NCBI GenBank assembly: GCA_023614405.1
Contig: CM042691.1
Span: forward strand, 178,532,927 to 178,596,926
Reading direction: 5' to 3'
DNA length: 64,000 nt
Source of the DNA: Avena insularis
Taxonomy: Eukaryota > Streptophyta > Magnoliopsida > Poales > Poaceae
Shown: one piece after another, positions 47,413 to 58,229 of the stretch
Numbering within the stretch: position 1 is the stretch's first letter
Layout: every line of letters begins with the position of its first letter
The notes under the pieces: model-generated
What the model saw: only the letters and a program-made list of their open reading frames with translations
Told to the model about the DNA's origin: nothing
Databases searched by the model: none
Program-made: the position numbers and the translations under genes

Positions 47413-49790
47413 ATTTTGGTATCTAGGAGACCAGCAGATATTTAAACGGCTATAACTTTTGATTGGTAACTCTGATGGACCCGATTCCAATTGTGTTTGA
47501 AAGAGGACGACATGAGCTTCCCTATAAAAGATGAAAATATTGGTTATCACCAAGTGAGAATGTATCAAGTATAATAATGTGAGATACCTCACTTGGTGAG
47601 AAACCGAAAAACCGCATAGATCAAAATCGCAATAAGATATAAAAGAGGGATCCGATTTTGATGAACAAGAGATTGTTATGGAGATTACCACAAGCTCTAT
47701 ATCCTCACGTGGATAAGACCAAATAACAACCAAATATGATGATGCAAGTATGCAAAGGTTTGAGCTCTCTCCGAACGATGTGATCGAGTTACTCATTCGA
47801 GAGCCCATCTTGATAGTACGGTTATCTATCCTAAACCCAGTCTTCCACTAACAATATAAGACCGGGAAAAGGGAAAACCTATCAAGATTATACCTTTGCC
47901 TTGAGCATTCCCCTTGAGCTCGATGTAGACGATCTTTACCTTCTCAAGATGGAACGCCTTTCTTGATTCCTCATCATCGATCCATGATCACCGAGGATGG
48001 CAAGCATCAAACATGAGATCTTCTAAAGGTTGCGCATTTTGAGCTTGCACAACATATCTTCTTCTCATTTCATCGACCTTGAAGCCGACACAAGCTCCAA
48101 GCGATGCCAATGGACAATTCCTACAAGTATAACTTAATACACACATTAGTCCATAAAGATTGTCATTAATTACCAAAACCACACATGGGGGCCCACATGT
48201 TCTTTCATAATGTGTGCTTAAGGACGCTTCCTCAGGGATCTAGGGGGTGATCCTAGATAGGTTCAGCTGATGATGATTCGGTGGATATCAAGAGATGATC
48301 AAAGCTAGTGATACCGTTCTCTTATCCCCTTTTAAAATATTCTGATTAGTTGAGATTCTTCTCCCTCTTGTTTTACAAAACAAAGATGGCTTTATGCAAA
48401 ACAACTCCCCCAGCCATAAGTCTTGCGGAGTACACCCTGTACTCACCCTTGCTTCGTTGATACTTTTGCAGTAGAGTAAGTGTTACCATAGAAGATGAGT
48501 TCTTCACAGCATCAACATCGACGAGTAGTTTGGCGTTCCCGGTCGGCAGCCTGGAATCTATGGATTGGACGTCATCGTTATGCTTCAGGCCTCCTAGGCC
48601 ATTTGTTAAGTTTGCTATACTTAATAGCATAATTTGCCTTTCGTTGTTTGATATTTGTGGTCAGTGACCTCTGCTTGTAATATTTTGGTTCTTTGCTCAG
48701 TTATGAGCTTGCTGTAATAATTTTTGTGTCGTAGGGTCACTGTTGTGTTACCGATTTTCTCTCTATATGCTTTCAAGATTAGGTTAGGCTTATGTTCAGA
48801 CGGTGGTCTAGAATTTGTCTAGCCTTAATCCCAGGGGTGTCACAAGAATACCCATAGGTTGGAAAAGGTAGAGCTCCAAAGATTGCATCTAGATAAGAAA
48901 TCCAGACTTAGTCATTTTGGCAGATTTAGGGTTTTAGACTAGAGTGTAAGTGTAGATGATTTTGAGAGTATGCTATATTCCAAACTCATGATAAAGCATA
49001 TGATGTTGAAGTGCTAACTAAGTAGATAGGATCCATGCTTGGATTTGGTCTTCACTTAGTTGGAACTATTAGAAGGGATTATCCCTGGACTAATCTAATT
49101 AGGAGGGGACATGATCACCTTAGTGGCTTGGGATAGATCCAGATTTGGATGCTTGGTTTGAGATTTATGATCACAAACATAGATGGGGTCCTAGGGGATG
49201 ATCTACTAGATTAGCTCACTCTAGTTCCTAAGCAAACAATGCAAGACAGCAGATCAAGGCAATTCATCCTATCAAACTTATCCAACTGGTACTAGGGCTA
49301 CCATCAAGCCTAGCTTGAGGTAGGGATGGGTATTTTGAATTGGTTATGTTCTGAATTAAGATAATTACCTCTTGGTAGTTCTACCAATATTGGAGTGAAA
49401 ATGTTTTAGGAAATGTTTTGGTAAAACCTAGAGGTAAGAGTAGTTGGAGTCCTGTCTTGAAAACATAAGGAGATTATATATATATGTCTCCATAGTTTTG
49501 TTAAAAGAGAAAACTAATGAAGTATTTTGTTTTAGTAAGTCATCTTGGCTCAGTTTTGAAATGCCAGAACATTTGAGAATATGAAAGATGAGCTAAGACA
49601 TCTCTTTTGTAAAATAGCTTTTGTCAACTAGTGTTGAGATAAGAAGTATAGCACCTAATACACAATCATTTGCAAGAACACAAGCAAACAAGTAAACAAG
49701 CATTGCACATGTAACAAGAAAAAGTTTTTGTTCCCCCTAATTTTTTCCTTCTGGACAGCAAATCAGGGTTGCTGAAATTGGGATGTTACA

Positions 49791-49805
49791 GACCTTTCCC
49801 CCTTA
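49791..49805 (-). other. Polypurine tract of element E
   Basis: Minus strand AAGGGGGAAAGGTC before TGTAACATCCC, preceded by ATCTCGGGACGAGATT, the phrase typical of chromovirus 3' untranslated ends. Confidence 0.8.
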
Positions 49806-51991
49806 AAATAATCTCGTCCCGAGATTAGGGAGGAGTAGGGTTGGGTGATAACATCCTCTTGACAATTTCAGCGATGGAAATCTAGGATGCTAACAGGTTT
49901 TCCCACAAACAAGCATGGTCAGTTACAGGTCGGAGAGGAGTGGCTTCGGATTGAGCTGTTTAGATTTAAACAACTGGAAAAGACGCAGTCTTTTCCCCTT
50001 AGGACGATTCTAGGTAGGTTTAGCGTAGAATCCATTTTTCTTCGAGAAGCGAGACGACGGGTTGAGCCTTCCTCAATCCATTTCTTGCTGAGGTCAGCCT
50101 CTCTACCTTCTTGGTCTTGAAACGTCGGAATTGTTGGCTGGGCTGTTAACTCTATGTTGGAAAACTTTCCTGAAGTACCTTATGATTCTGGAGAAGTGCC
50201 GATTGTCTTCCTTCTTGCAGGGTCGTTGATTTGGATTTTGTAGGGGTGGTCATCACTTAACTATAACTAGTGTTTGACTCCAGGATTTTATCGGGTTTTT
50301 GGGCGACACTAGGGGTTTTTGGTGGAGACGCCGACCTTCTTGATTGGAGTCGTATGCTGATGCTGGGGGATGGCGCTGTACCTTTCGTCCGTAGGTGGTG
50401 ATCTTCTGTCGACCTTTTATGATCCATTTTGTGAGAGACGTCGGTGCCACTTTTGGAGGGAGTAGTTGTAGCGGGAAGGGCATGTAACTAGCTTCCTAAT
50501 AGTTTGTTCTGGGTATGGCTAGTTAGGATTCTATTATGTTGGAGTTTGGCGGTCTAGGAATGCGATCCTTGAGAATGAGGTCGTTCCAGGTTTGGGTCTG
50601 ATGCAACGTCGTGGGTAAAACATGTAGAGAATGGCATCATTCCTGCATATCATCCAACAGGGTTCATCTAGAATTCAGCAGGTTTGCGCCGGTCAACGGT
50701 GAGGGTACTGGATATTACTGAAAAGGATCTGGACTGCCATGTGTAAGGTAGTCTTAGTTCTGAACACCTTGGTTGTTGGGAGGATCGAGTAGTCTTCTAA
50801 AGATTGTGGATGAAATCTATTTTCTGTTCTTCTGACGACTCTCAAGGTGGTGCTTGCGGCAGGTTCTTGGATTGGAGATCTTCATGTATTATCTTGTCAT
50901 GGTCAGTCTTCTGGAATTGGGTGGAAAGACGCGGTCTTTCCACCTTAGATCTTTACTTGGGTTCGTCGAGGTTGGGGATAGATTCTTCGTCTTGGAGCAT
51001 CGGCGTCTGAGTTGAGGTCTTCGGGTGGCGCCTTATTCCGACTACCTTCCTATAGTGGTTACGTATCGAAGCCGTATGGGTTATATCGGGGTAGTTTTAG
51101 CGGTTAGCGACGCTTCTTATTAGTGCTTAGTCGGGGTGGGGGCAATTTATCTTCAGGGGGTTGTCTTCACTTGTACACTTTGCGTTTCTTTGGACCGATG
51201 CCGGAGTAGACTTGTTGCCTTCGGCATCCTTATCTTCTGACTTCTTGGGGCGTTTGGGTTATGGCGAAGACTTCCCGTTGATTCGGCGGAAGGTTTATTA
51301 GGATTGTTGCTCCTTTGGGGCAATTAGAACTAAGGCATGAGTAGGAGTTGTCTGGGATTTCTTTATGTGGCCATCCTGCTGAGGAGGGGTTTCCAGCTAT
51401 GGGGTTGCGAGGGTTATCGTCGGGATACGCCTACAAGGTGGTCAAAACTTCAGGATCGTATGATCCTAGGCAGACAAGTAACACATTCCAAGCATCATAT
51501 AAGCACATGAAAAGTAGACAAGGCGTACCGTAGGTACTAAGGGGTGACTACACGCCATAAGGGGGAATCCTATATTAGGGATGCTAATCCTAAGTATGAA
51601 CGTTACGGGGGTGTTGACTTCTATGTTGCCATATGTTGTTGTCGGTGTCGTACTTGATCAATTTGGGGGTGATGAAGGACTCCTATGGTACGGCGATCTT
51701 GTAGTGTCTTTCGTCGTTGGTAGCTCCTTTGTTTTGCTTGTCTTGGGGTCTCTTCATTCTGGGATCTACGTCTTCATAGTCTCTGGGTCGGACTTTGTTT
51801 TTGAAAACAGGACATTTGAAGTAGACGAGATATAGAGTAATTCAAATCTTTAAATCATTTAAGTCAGAGAAGGTGAGATAAGAAATCTTTCGAATTTTTT
51901 TTGGGAAAATAGCTTTTGAAGCCAATGTTTTTTAGAAACAGGGGTTGTCCTTTATATGTCAATGCTAACTAAGGTCTCCTATAGTCAGGAT
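49806..51991 (-). other. Internal domain of element E, non-coding
   Basis: About 2.2 kb between polypurine tract and primer site. No gag, protease, RT or integrase motif was recognised in either strand; open frames do not exceed about 85 residues. One phrase recurs (tggaaaagacgcagtcttttcccctta near 49975 and ggaaagacgcggtctttccacctta near 50923). Consistent with a LARD-type interior or a very decayed remnant. Confidence 0.6.
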
Positions 51992-52004
51992 GGCTTCGAT
52001 ACCA
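51992..52004 (-). other. Primer-binding site of element E
   Basis: Minus strand TGGTATCGAAGCC, an initiator tRNA-Met type site (usual form TGGTATCAGAGCC), four bases after the LTR end. Confidence 0.7.
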
Positions 52005-52008
52005 AATC

Positions 52009-53641
52009 TATGGCACCCCGGATTTACGGTCCGAGAATACCTGTTATACATTCAATTCACGTTCCCATGATCAGTGAGACGTGAGCATAACCGACAAGTA
52101 TCATTACAACATCCAAGAATTTAACGAATACAAATACTTATAGGGTGGCCATTATGGCGGTACAACACAAATAGCGGAAGTCTTCAAGCGCAGAGCCCAT
52201 GTCATGCATTAACCTACAGGCAACTGACTGGGACGACGGCCTAGCTTGCATAGACGTCAGCAATCTCCATCATTTCTCTCGCTTCTGAAAATTCTGGCCA
52301 AGTAAATAGCCAGGGACAATGTGAGTACTTTGAATGTACTCGCAAACCACCTTAAGAGAACAATAATAAAGGATATGCAATATGGCTATGGTAGGATGGC
52401 TCCATGAGAGGTTCTTTTATAAATCAGTTTCTCTTGTAGATATAGCATGTCTCTATATCTTTGTTGAAAAACTTTTGTAAAATAATTTGGAAAGATTTTT
52501 GAAAAGTTTTAAGAAAGTGCTAGGATTGGGTCACCCATTTGTTTTTCCTTCCAGTCATCCCATGAACAAACTCCTTCCTCCTTTTCCCGACCATCTCATG
52601 GTCAAAACATTTCCAAGCCATTGCTTTTCTGAAGTCCTTTTTGAAATCAAAACCATCACAAGCATACAGCAGCCATCAGAATCGTCCATGACCGAGGACT
52701 CGGCTATTCGAATAGATTTACACTCTTCAAAGGTTGTACACTGTACCCACACCAACCGACTACCCGTCCCTGATCTACACCGATCGTCGGTCAAATAACC
52801 GGTCAAGACCTTCTGAATTTACTCTCTGATACAAGTGCCTACCCTATGAAGTTAATCCCCTCAAAACTGGGATGCCCTATATAGTTAACCAAGCCAACCG
52901 GAGCGCATTTTGTACATTGTATGGTGTGCGCTTTCAATGAGGGGCTCATAGTATCGCGTGGAGGCCCGTAGACCCTTAGTTCCTTCTCCCGGTCGATGCC
53001 ACGCATGGACCATTGGACAGAAAAGGCCCACCCTCCGGGGATTGTTTGCCCCTATAGTAGTGTGAGGCACCTATACTAGATTAGGCAAACTTCTAGCCTA
53101 GCCCCGTCCCATTCTAGAGTAATGTGGTTGCACGGGTTAAATTGCTCAAGCATTAGGAACTGTACACCCCGACGTGTTTTCGTAAATATTTTTCCTCCAT
53201 ATTTCGTCCGACCATTTTGTAAACCAAAACCTTTCTCATTTTCAACATCACTTGGTAGGCCAAGCCTCACCAAGGTTTTCTCATAAAACATTTTTGTAAG
53301 CCTTTTTCTGGGGTCTTCCCATCCCATAGTTTTTAGTTCAGCTAAAACGGGGTAAAAGAGAAAACCAATGAAGTATTTTGTTTTAGTAAGTCATCTTGGC
53401 TCAGTTTTGAAATGCCAGAACATTTGACAATATGAAAGATGAGCCAAGACATCTCTTTTGTAAAATAGCTTTTGTCAACTAGTGTTGAGATAAGAATTAT
53501 AGCACCTAATACACAATTCGTTGCAAGAACACAAGCAAACAAGTAAACAAGCATTGCACATGTAACAAGAAAAAGTTTTTGTTCCCCCTAATTTTTGCCT
53601 TCTGGACAGCAAATCAGGGTTGCTGAAATTGGGATGTTACA
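52009..53641 (-). repeat. 5' LTR of element E, internally deleted
   Basis: 1,633 bases on the minus strand from TGTAACATCCC (53641) to GGGGTGCCATA (52009). Colinear with the 3' LTR except that one point near 53346-53349 corresponds to ~3.8 kb of 3' LTR sequence. That region would hold the core promoter, so this LTR has probably lost it. Confidence 0.85.
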
Positions 53642-54335
53642 TCCGACATAACCATAATGTGATATGTACACATCCAGATATGTCCTATGCTCTAAATTTT
53701 ATGAGCATATACCAGAATGAATCATAAGATAATCATTTGGACGATAGTAAGGATATTCTTATGATATTTGGAAGAACTAAGAATATGTTATTCTGTAGAG
53801 GTGACAAATAGATAGTTCATTGTAAAGTGTTACATTGATACTAGTTTTGTCACAAAGTACAAATTAAGTTTATCTCAATTTAAACTATGGGTGGCACAAT
53901 GTAATGGAGAGAAAGTTCCATAACGGATTTGGATGGGTTCCAAAGTTAAGACATTGTGACAGATACTACAACATAAGGCTAAGTATATGACTGCCATTGT
54001 AGCAATGAAAGAGGGCATTTGTGTCAAGTAGTTTGTTATCAAACTAGGTGTGGTTCACAACGAGCTAGTACTATGAAGATATATTGTACGAAAATTGTAA
54101 CGACATGTTTTAACCCCTAGGAACAAAAGGTCTCAGCAAAGGACCAAATTTATACAATGCCATCTCATTGGAGAATGAGTGATGCATAGAGACGCAAAGA
54201 CATGCAAATACACACGGACCTGAAAGTGTCGGAGCCGAAGATTATGTTTACCACTAGAAATCGTGTATATACAACACCGAAAAGCCATAGGTGTTGAATG
54301 CACAAAGTTTTTCAAACTAGATTATTGACTCTAGT
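53642..54335 (+). pseudogene. pol: Copia RT tail and RNase H remnant of element J
   Basis: Three points identify it. Near 53660 the frame V-I-C-T-H-P-D-M-S-Y-A-L matches the conserved end of copia RT (C-T-R-P-D). Near 53965 A-K-Y-M-T-A-I-V-A-M-K-E-G matches the RNase H block T-E-A-E-Y-I-A. K-L-G-V-V follows shortly after. Stops and small indels occur throughout, so nothing can be expressed. The polypurine tract follows at 54338, as expected for the end of pol. Confidence 0.75.
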
Positions 54336-54337
54336 GC

Positions 54338-54348
54338 AAGTGGGAGAC
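54338..54348 (+). other. Polypurine tract of element J
   Basis: AAGTGGGAGAC right before the 3' LTR; this is the standard Angela/BARE tract. Confidence 0.8.
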
Positions 54349-55580
54349 TATTGGAGATATGCCCAAGAGGCAATAATAAAGTGGTTATTATCATATCTTT
54401 ATGTTTATGATAAATGTTTGCATCACATGCTATAATTGTATTAACCAGAAACATTAATATGTGTGTGTTTTATAAACACAATAGAGTCCCTAGTAAGCCT
54501 CTTGTTAAACTATATTGTTGATTAATATATGATCATGGACATTGGATGTTATTAATAACAAGATCATATCATTAGGAGAATGATGTGATGGACACACTCC
54601 TATAGTTAGCATAGAATAAGATCAAGTCATTTAGAGTTCATTTGCTACAAGCTTTCAAATACATAGTAACCTAATCCTTTGACCATGAGATCATGTTAAC
54701 CACCATCATCGTATGGATGCTTTGATGACATCAAACACCACTTCTGTAACTGGGTGGTTATAAAGGTGGCATTAGGTATTCTGAAAGTACGGATTGAAGC
54801 GCATGGATCAAGAGTGGGATTTTTTCATCCATATGACAGATAGATATACTCTGGGCCCTCTTGGTGGAGTGTCACCCAATTGGCTTGCAAGCATGTGACA
54901 AGGTCACAAGGGATGTTACATCACAATACGAGTAAAGAGTACTTATCGATAATGAGGTTGAACTAGGTATAGAGATACCGACGATCAAACTTCGGATAAG
55001 TAAAGTATCAGGTGACAAAGGGAATCAGTATCGTATGTAAATGGTTCATTCGATCACAAAATCATCGTATTAATATGTGGGAGCCATATGTATTTCCAGA
55101 TCCCTCTATTGGTTATTGATCGAAGAGGTGTCTCGATCATGTCTGCATAGTTCACGAACTATAGGGAGACACACTTAAGGAGTTGATGTTGTTTAAGTAG
55201 ATATGGAATATGAGTTGGAGACAAAATGTTGTTCGGAGTCTCGGATTGGATCCAGGACATCACGAGGATATCCGGAATGGTCCGGAGTCAATTTCTTGGG
55301 TTCGGAAATATTTTCGGTGTTTTGACCGGAAGCTTCTAGAATGTTCTAGTAGGTCCATCACCCCGGGAGGGGTCACTTGGGCTGCTGCATGCACTAGGGG
55401 CTAGCCACACTAAGCCTAAGGGGCATATTCGGCCAGCACAAGGAATTGGGGACAATGCCTTGTTTGTCAAACCCTAAATAAGGAAAGAGGCAAGTTCCCA
55501 CCTCTGCCTTCTTTGTGCGCCAAGTTGAGGAGTTGGGGAAGGACTCGGCCAGGGGTGCAAACCTTGGCCGTAGCCCCCCT

Positions 55581-55590
55581 CTATATAAAA
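55581..55590 (+). promoter_or_regulatory. TATA box in LTR of J
   Basis: CTATATAAAA in a GC-rich setting, about 180 bases before the point where F is inserted. F therefore lies in the transcribed part of this LTR. Confidence 0.65.
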
Positions 55591-55762
55591 GGGGTGGGGC
55601 GCACCCCTCCCACCTCACCTCAACCCTAGTTGTCGGCCTCCCTCCTCCCTCCTCCATCATTCTTCTCTGGCTTAGGTGAAGCCCTGCAAATTTCTCCACC
55701 ACCACCACCACATCATCGTGTTGTTGGGATTCCGAGGGGATCTACTACATCTGCTGCCTGCT

Positions 55763-55972
55763 TGTAGTGACCTCGGATCGGTAAAGATCCTAAGTCCCTG
55801 TGATTTACATGCTAGTCCCTGGATCAATAGCTAGCACTCACAGTCGATGAATATCATGTAAAACACAAAGTATTTATTACACGGATAATCCAGAGTATGA
55901 ATTTATTACAAATCTGCTTAGCATTAAGCTAGCTCAAATAACAGCGGAAACATAAAAGCAGCTTGAGTCCAT
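55763..55972 (-). repeat. 3' LTR remnant of element F
   Basis: Nearly identical to the last 210 bases of the complete LTR (58230-58440). It begins where gag sequence ends, at a shared ATGGACTCAA-type stretch. Confidence 0.9.
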
Positions 55973-56915
55973 TTCCATTCCCATTGCCATTGCCATTCTT
56001 CTTCTCGAGGCAAGAGGTTGCATAGTGTCCTGTCCTGTTGCACTTAAAGCATGTCACCTCACTTAGATCCTTTCCATTGCTGCCATTCCCATTGCGGTTT
56101 TTATGCACATTGTGTTTGTGGCCGCCATGGTGATGACCGTTATGGTTGTGGCCATTATTGTTATAAGGTGGTGGTGATGAAGTGCGCTGCTTCTGGTATG
56201 GAACAGAGTGCTTGTGAGGGTTAGACTTTCTCTTGCGGTTTTCTATGCTCTTTTTTTTGGATTCAACCACAATGGCTCTGTCCAGGAGTTCCTGAAAGTT
56301 GTCAAACTTCTGAGCCACAAGGTGAATAGATATCTCATCATTGAGTCCTCTCAAGAATTCCTCCTGTCTCTTGGCATCAGTGGAAACATCATCGGGTGCA
56401 TGACGGGCTAGCTTGTTGAAAAGCTCACCATACTCGGTGACAGAACGGTGCAGCTGGTGTAGGTCGTGAAATTCGCGCCTTTTCAGAGTCATGATACCAG
56501 CAGCCACATGATGAGTGTGAAATGCTAACTCGAACTGATCCCAAGTGATAGCATCAATATCCGGGTGGGTGACTTGGTAGTTATCCCACCATTCTGCAGC
56601 AGGTCCTTCAAGCTGGTGTGCGGCATAACGTACCTTGTCGGCTCCGACAGCTTGCACGGTGTCTAGCTTCTTGTTGATTGTACGTAGCCAGTCATCTGCG
56701 ATGATTGGTTCAGCGCTGCTAGTGAAGGTAGGTGGGTTCAACCTCAAAAACCGAGTCAAACGATCCTGTTGAGGTGGTGGCGGAGGTGGTGGTGGTGGCG
56801 GGTTTTTGTTGTTGTTTTGCATGTTCTGAGTGAGTAGTTGGATCAGATGATTCTGAGTGGCCAAAAGTTGTGCTATTTCCGGAGGAATTTCGGTGTTTTC
56901 ACGTCTTGGCGGCAT
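55929..56915 (-). CDS. gag: Gag polyprotein of element F, C-terminally fused to LTR sequence
   Basis: A 328-residue open frame starting M-P-P-R-R-E-N. A hydrophilic N-terminus with a poly-proline run (about residues 45-54) leads into the retrotransposon Gag domain (residues ~70-220: I-A-D-D-W-L-R-T-I, Y-A-A-H-Q-L-E-G-P-A-A-E-W-W, L-R-G-L-N-D-E). Then comes a lysine/asparagine/histidine-rich linker and one zinc knuckle C-F-K-C-N-R-T-G-H-Y-A-T-S-C with all four ligands. An intact element would continue into protease; here the frame runs past ~residue 313 into the LTR remnant, adding about 14 foreign residues before the stop. Gag binds and packages element RNA. The frame is undamaged and could still be translated if transcribed. 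Confidence 0.85.
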   Translation of the reverse strand: MPPRRENTEIPPEIAQLLATQNHLIQLLTQNMQNNNKNPPPPPPPPPPQQDRLTRFLRLNPPTFTSSAEPIIADDWLRTINKKLDTVQAVGADKVRYAAHQLEGPAAEWWDNYQVTHPDIDAITWDQFELAFHTHHVAAGIMTLKRREFHDLHQLHRSVTEYGELFNKLARHAPDDVSTDAKRQEEFLRGLNDEISIHLVAQKFDNFQELLDRAIVVESKKKSIENRKRKSNPHKHSVPYQKQRTSSPPPYNNNGHNHNGHHHGGHKHNVHKNRNGNGSNGKDLSEVTCFKCNRTGHYATSCLEKKNGNGNGNGNGLKLLLCFRCYLS

Positions 56916-57127
56916 CTGTTGGGTTTGACAGACAAGTTAAGAAATAGACAAAAAGACTAAGTAGTAAACTCATACCCTTATGAAAACACACCAAGCACAT
57001 AAGACACACAGGACACATTAACACAACTTATCACAGAAATCATCCAAGTTTAACTAAACCAAAATGTCTTGGTATTTATTACAATCGCGAATAACGTTCT
57101 ACTATAGAATTAAAGGTGGTCCAACTA

Positions 57128-57718
57128 TTACACATCTTCCACGCCTTCCTCTTCTTCGTACTCGAACGAGTAGCCTTCCTGCTCTAGGGTTGTCTTGTAC
57201 AACTCCATCTCCTTTGTGGTGGCTTCAAGCTTCTCTTGGAGGTTCTTTATCTCATCCTGCAGCTTCTTGGTAGTGGCTTCTAGCTTCTCCTGAAGTCCCT
57301 CCTTCTTGATTTGTAGCTCCTCCACTAGACTCGACTTCTTCGCGGCTTCAAGTTGCTTTGCCAAGTCCCTCTTGGAAGCACGCACATCATTGATTATCTT
57401 GCAAAGGCCTTTTGTTTGCACTTCAGTTCCATCGATCTCCTGTTTGAGTTCCCTAACCCTCTTATTTTTATTTATCACCCTCTTCTCTTGGTTAGCGAAC
57501 TTCTTCTCTTGGTCCTGGAACTTTATCTCTTGGAGCTTCATTGCCTCCTCCTGCTTCTTGATCATTTCCTCATTCTCCTTGATGAGGGCGCATAGCTCGT
57601 CGTTCCTTAACATCTCGAGGAAGGTGCCCTTTTCAAGGTCATGGATGTGGCACTCCAAATCTTGATATTGGGTCCTTCGGCGCTTGGTAGAAGTCCTTTC
57701 CTCAAAGGTTAACTCCAT
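57128..57718 (-). CDS. Coiled-coil pre-gag ORF of element F
   Basis: A 196-residue frame from M-E-L-T-F-E-E-R to a Glu/Asp-rich end (Y-E-E-E-E-G-V-E-D-V), about 210 bases upstream of gag. Nearly all of it is predicted coiled coil by eye: heptad-like runs such as E-E-M-I-K-K-Q-E-E-A-M-K-L-Q and two copies of L-Q-E-K-L-E-A-T-T-K. No enzymatic motif. The frame continues upstream without an ATG as related sequence, so the true ORF may have been longer and is N-terminally damaged. I recall similar pre-gag ORFs in grass gypsy elements but can name no function. Confidence 0.6.
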   Translation of the reverse strand: MELTFEERTSTKRRRTQYQDLECHIHDLEKGTFLEMLRNDELCALIKENEEMIKKQEEAMKLQEIKFQDQEKKFANQEKRVINKNKRVRELKQEIDGTEVQTKGLCKIINDVRASKRDLAKQLEAAKKSSLVEELQIKKEGLQEKLEATTKKLQDEIKNLQEKLEATTKEMELYKTTLEQEGYSFEYEEEEGVEDV

Positions 57719-58215
57719 GGGAATTCCTTCCTCATCTCGTCTTCCAAAGAGGCCGCCGCAGTGTCCTTAGAGAGCCTCATGATGACGTCCACATAGGCGA
57801 CCAATGAGGTGTTGTAAGCTGATGCTAAGGGCCTTCTCCTTGGAATCGCTAACAATGTGGATTGCTATGTCTTCCTCCGGGTTCTTGCCTCGCTCTTTTC
57901 ATGGCTGGATGACTTTAACTCCCCAACAGCCGTCCTTGTGGAGTTTCTTCATTGTGCTCCCCTGGATTGTTGGGAGGGGAAGGTCCAAATGTGTGAGAAG
58001 GTCCATGAGGCATCCACCAAAGCGAAGGGGCTCGATGTCCGCGACGGTGTCGTAGAGGATGCTTATCATCTTTAAGTTAGAAGAATGAAAATTAGATACT
58101 TAAGTAGAGAAAGCAGATACTAGAAGTGCGGAAAATAACATAGTAGAAAAGCAAGCAAGGCACATAAGTTAGAGGTGGTTCCAATCCTAGGGTCACGTCC
58201 TACAGGCAACGTTGT
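57719..58215 (-). pseudogene. Upstream part of the pre-gag ORF, broken
   Basis: Minus-strand reading from about 58075 gives a coherent protein-like stretch (D-I-E-P-L-R-F-G-G-C-L-M, L-P-L-P-T-I-Q-G-S-T, L-H-K-D-G-C-W-G-V-K-V) with a stop after V-I-Q-P and a frame ambiguity shortly before the ATG at 57718. Probably the original N-terminal half of the pre-gag protein. The rest, up to the primer site, is leader. Confidence 0.5.
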
Positions 58216-58227
58216 GCTCTGATACCA
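58216..58227 (-). other. Primer-binding site of element F
   Basis: Minus strand TGGTATCAGAGC two bases after the LTR end TCACTACA: initiator tRNA-Met type. Confidence 0.85.
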
Positions 58228-58229
58228 TC

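Larger units (their letters stand above)
45989..48207 (-). mobile_element. Element K: solo LTR, minus strand
   Basis: On the minus strand TGAAAGAACATGTGGGCCC ... CATATCCATTCA, 2,219 bases, flanked by a perfect TAATG target duplication (45984-45988, 48208-48212). No internal domain or second LTR is present, so it is a solo LTR left by LTR-LTR recombination. The ends, including the CACCCCCCCTCTAGGCGACATCC stretch near the U5 end, are familiar from grass copia-type LTRs, but I do not name the family. Confidence 0.88.
43265..48844 (+). mobile_element. Element D: Ty3-type LTR, plus strand, with nested solo LTR K
   Basis: Starts TGTAACAACCCTAG and ends GGGGTGTCACA; about 3.36 kb without K. Flanks ataat and agaat (48845-48849) match at four of five bases, so this is probably a solo LTR in the LTR of E. 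Contains a GC-rich block at 43600-44380 with a CT-rich run near 43855 and 'CGTTTATAGG' near 43795 as a possible core promoter, and at 45867 the CCCCTGCAGGG block shared with other LTRs. The ORFs around 43581-44244 are in the GC-rich leader and show no known domain. Confidence 0.75.
38781..49790 (-). repeat. 3' LTR of element E, with nested element D
   Basis: The distal part 38781-40115 matches 52009-53345 of the 5' LTR, and 49498-49790 matches 53349-53641. Between them, 40116-43264 and 48850-49497 are LTR sequence absent from the 5' LTR, and 43265-48844 is the nested LTR D. The extra LTR sequence looks native: it contains the region corresponding to 'agaaggcaagcc...' seen in other gypsy LTRs, here CTGGTCACAGGCAAGCCACC on the minus strand near 40350. 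A GC-rich leader-like block lies at 41390-42200 with minus-strand TATA-like TTTATATGG near 42050. No believable gene; the ORFs here are chance frames. Confidence 0.8.
38781..53641 (-). mobile_element. Element E: large non-coding Ty3-type LTR element (LARD-like), minus strand
   Basis: 5' LTR 52009-53641, primer site at about 51992, a 2.2 kb interior, polypurine tract at 49791, and 3' LTR 38781-49790 (about 5.4 kb after removing nested D). Ends are TGTAACATCCC and GGTGCC(A/G-type)CA. The interior shows no gag or pol. Long LTRs around a short non-coding interior are the LARD pattern, known in Triticeae from Sukkula; identity with that family is not shown. Flanks tctaa and tccga agree at only three of five bases, so the insertion site is not proven. 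Confidence 0.78.
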
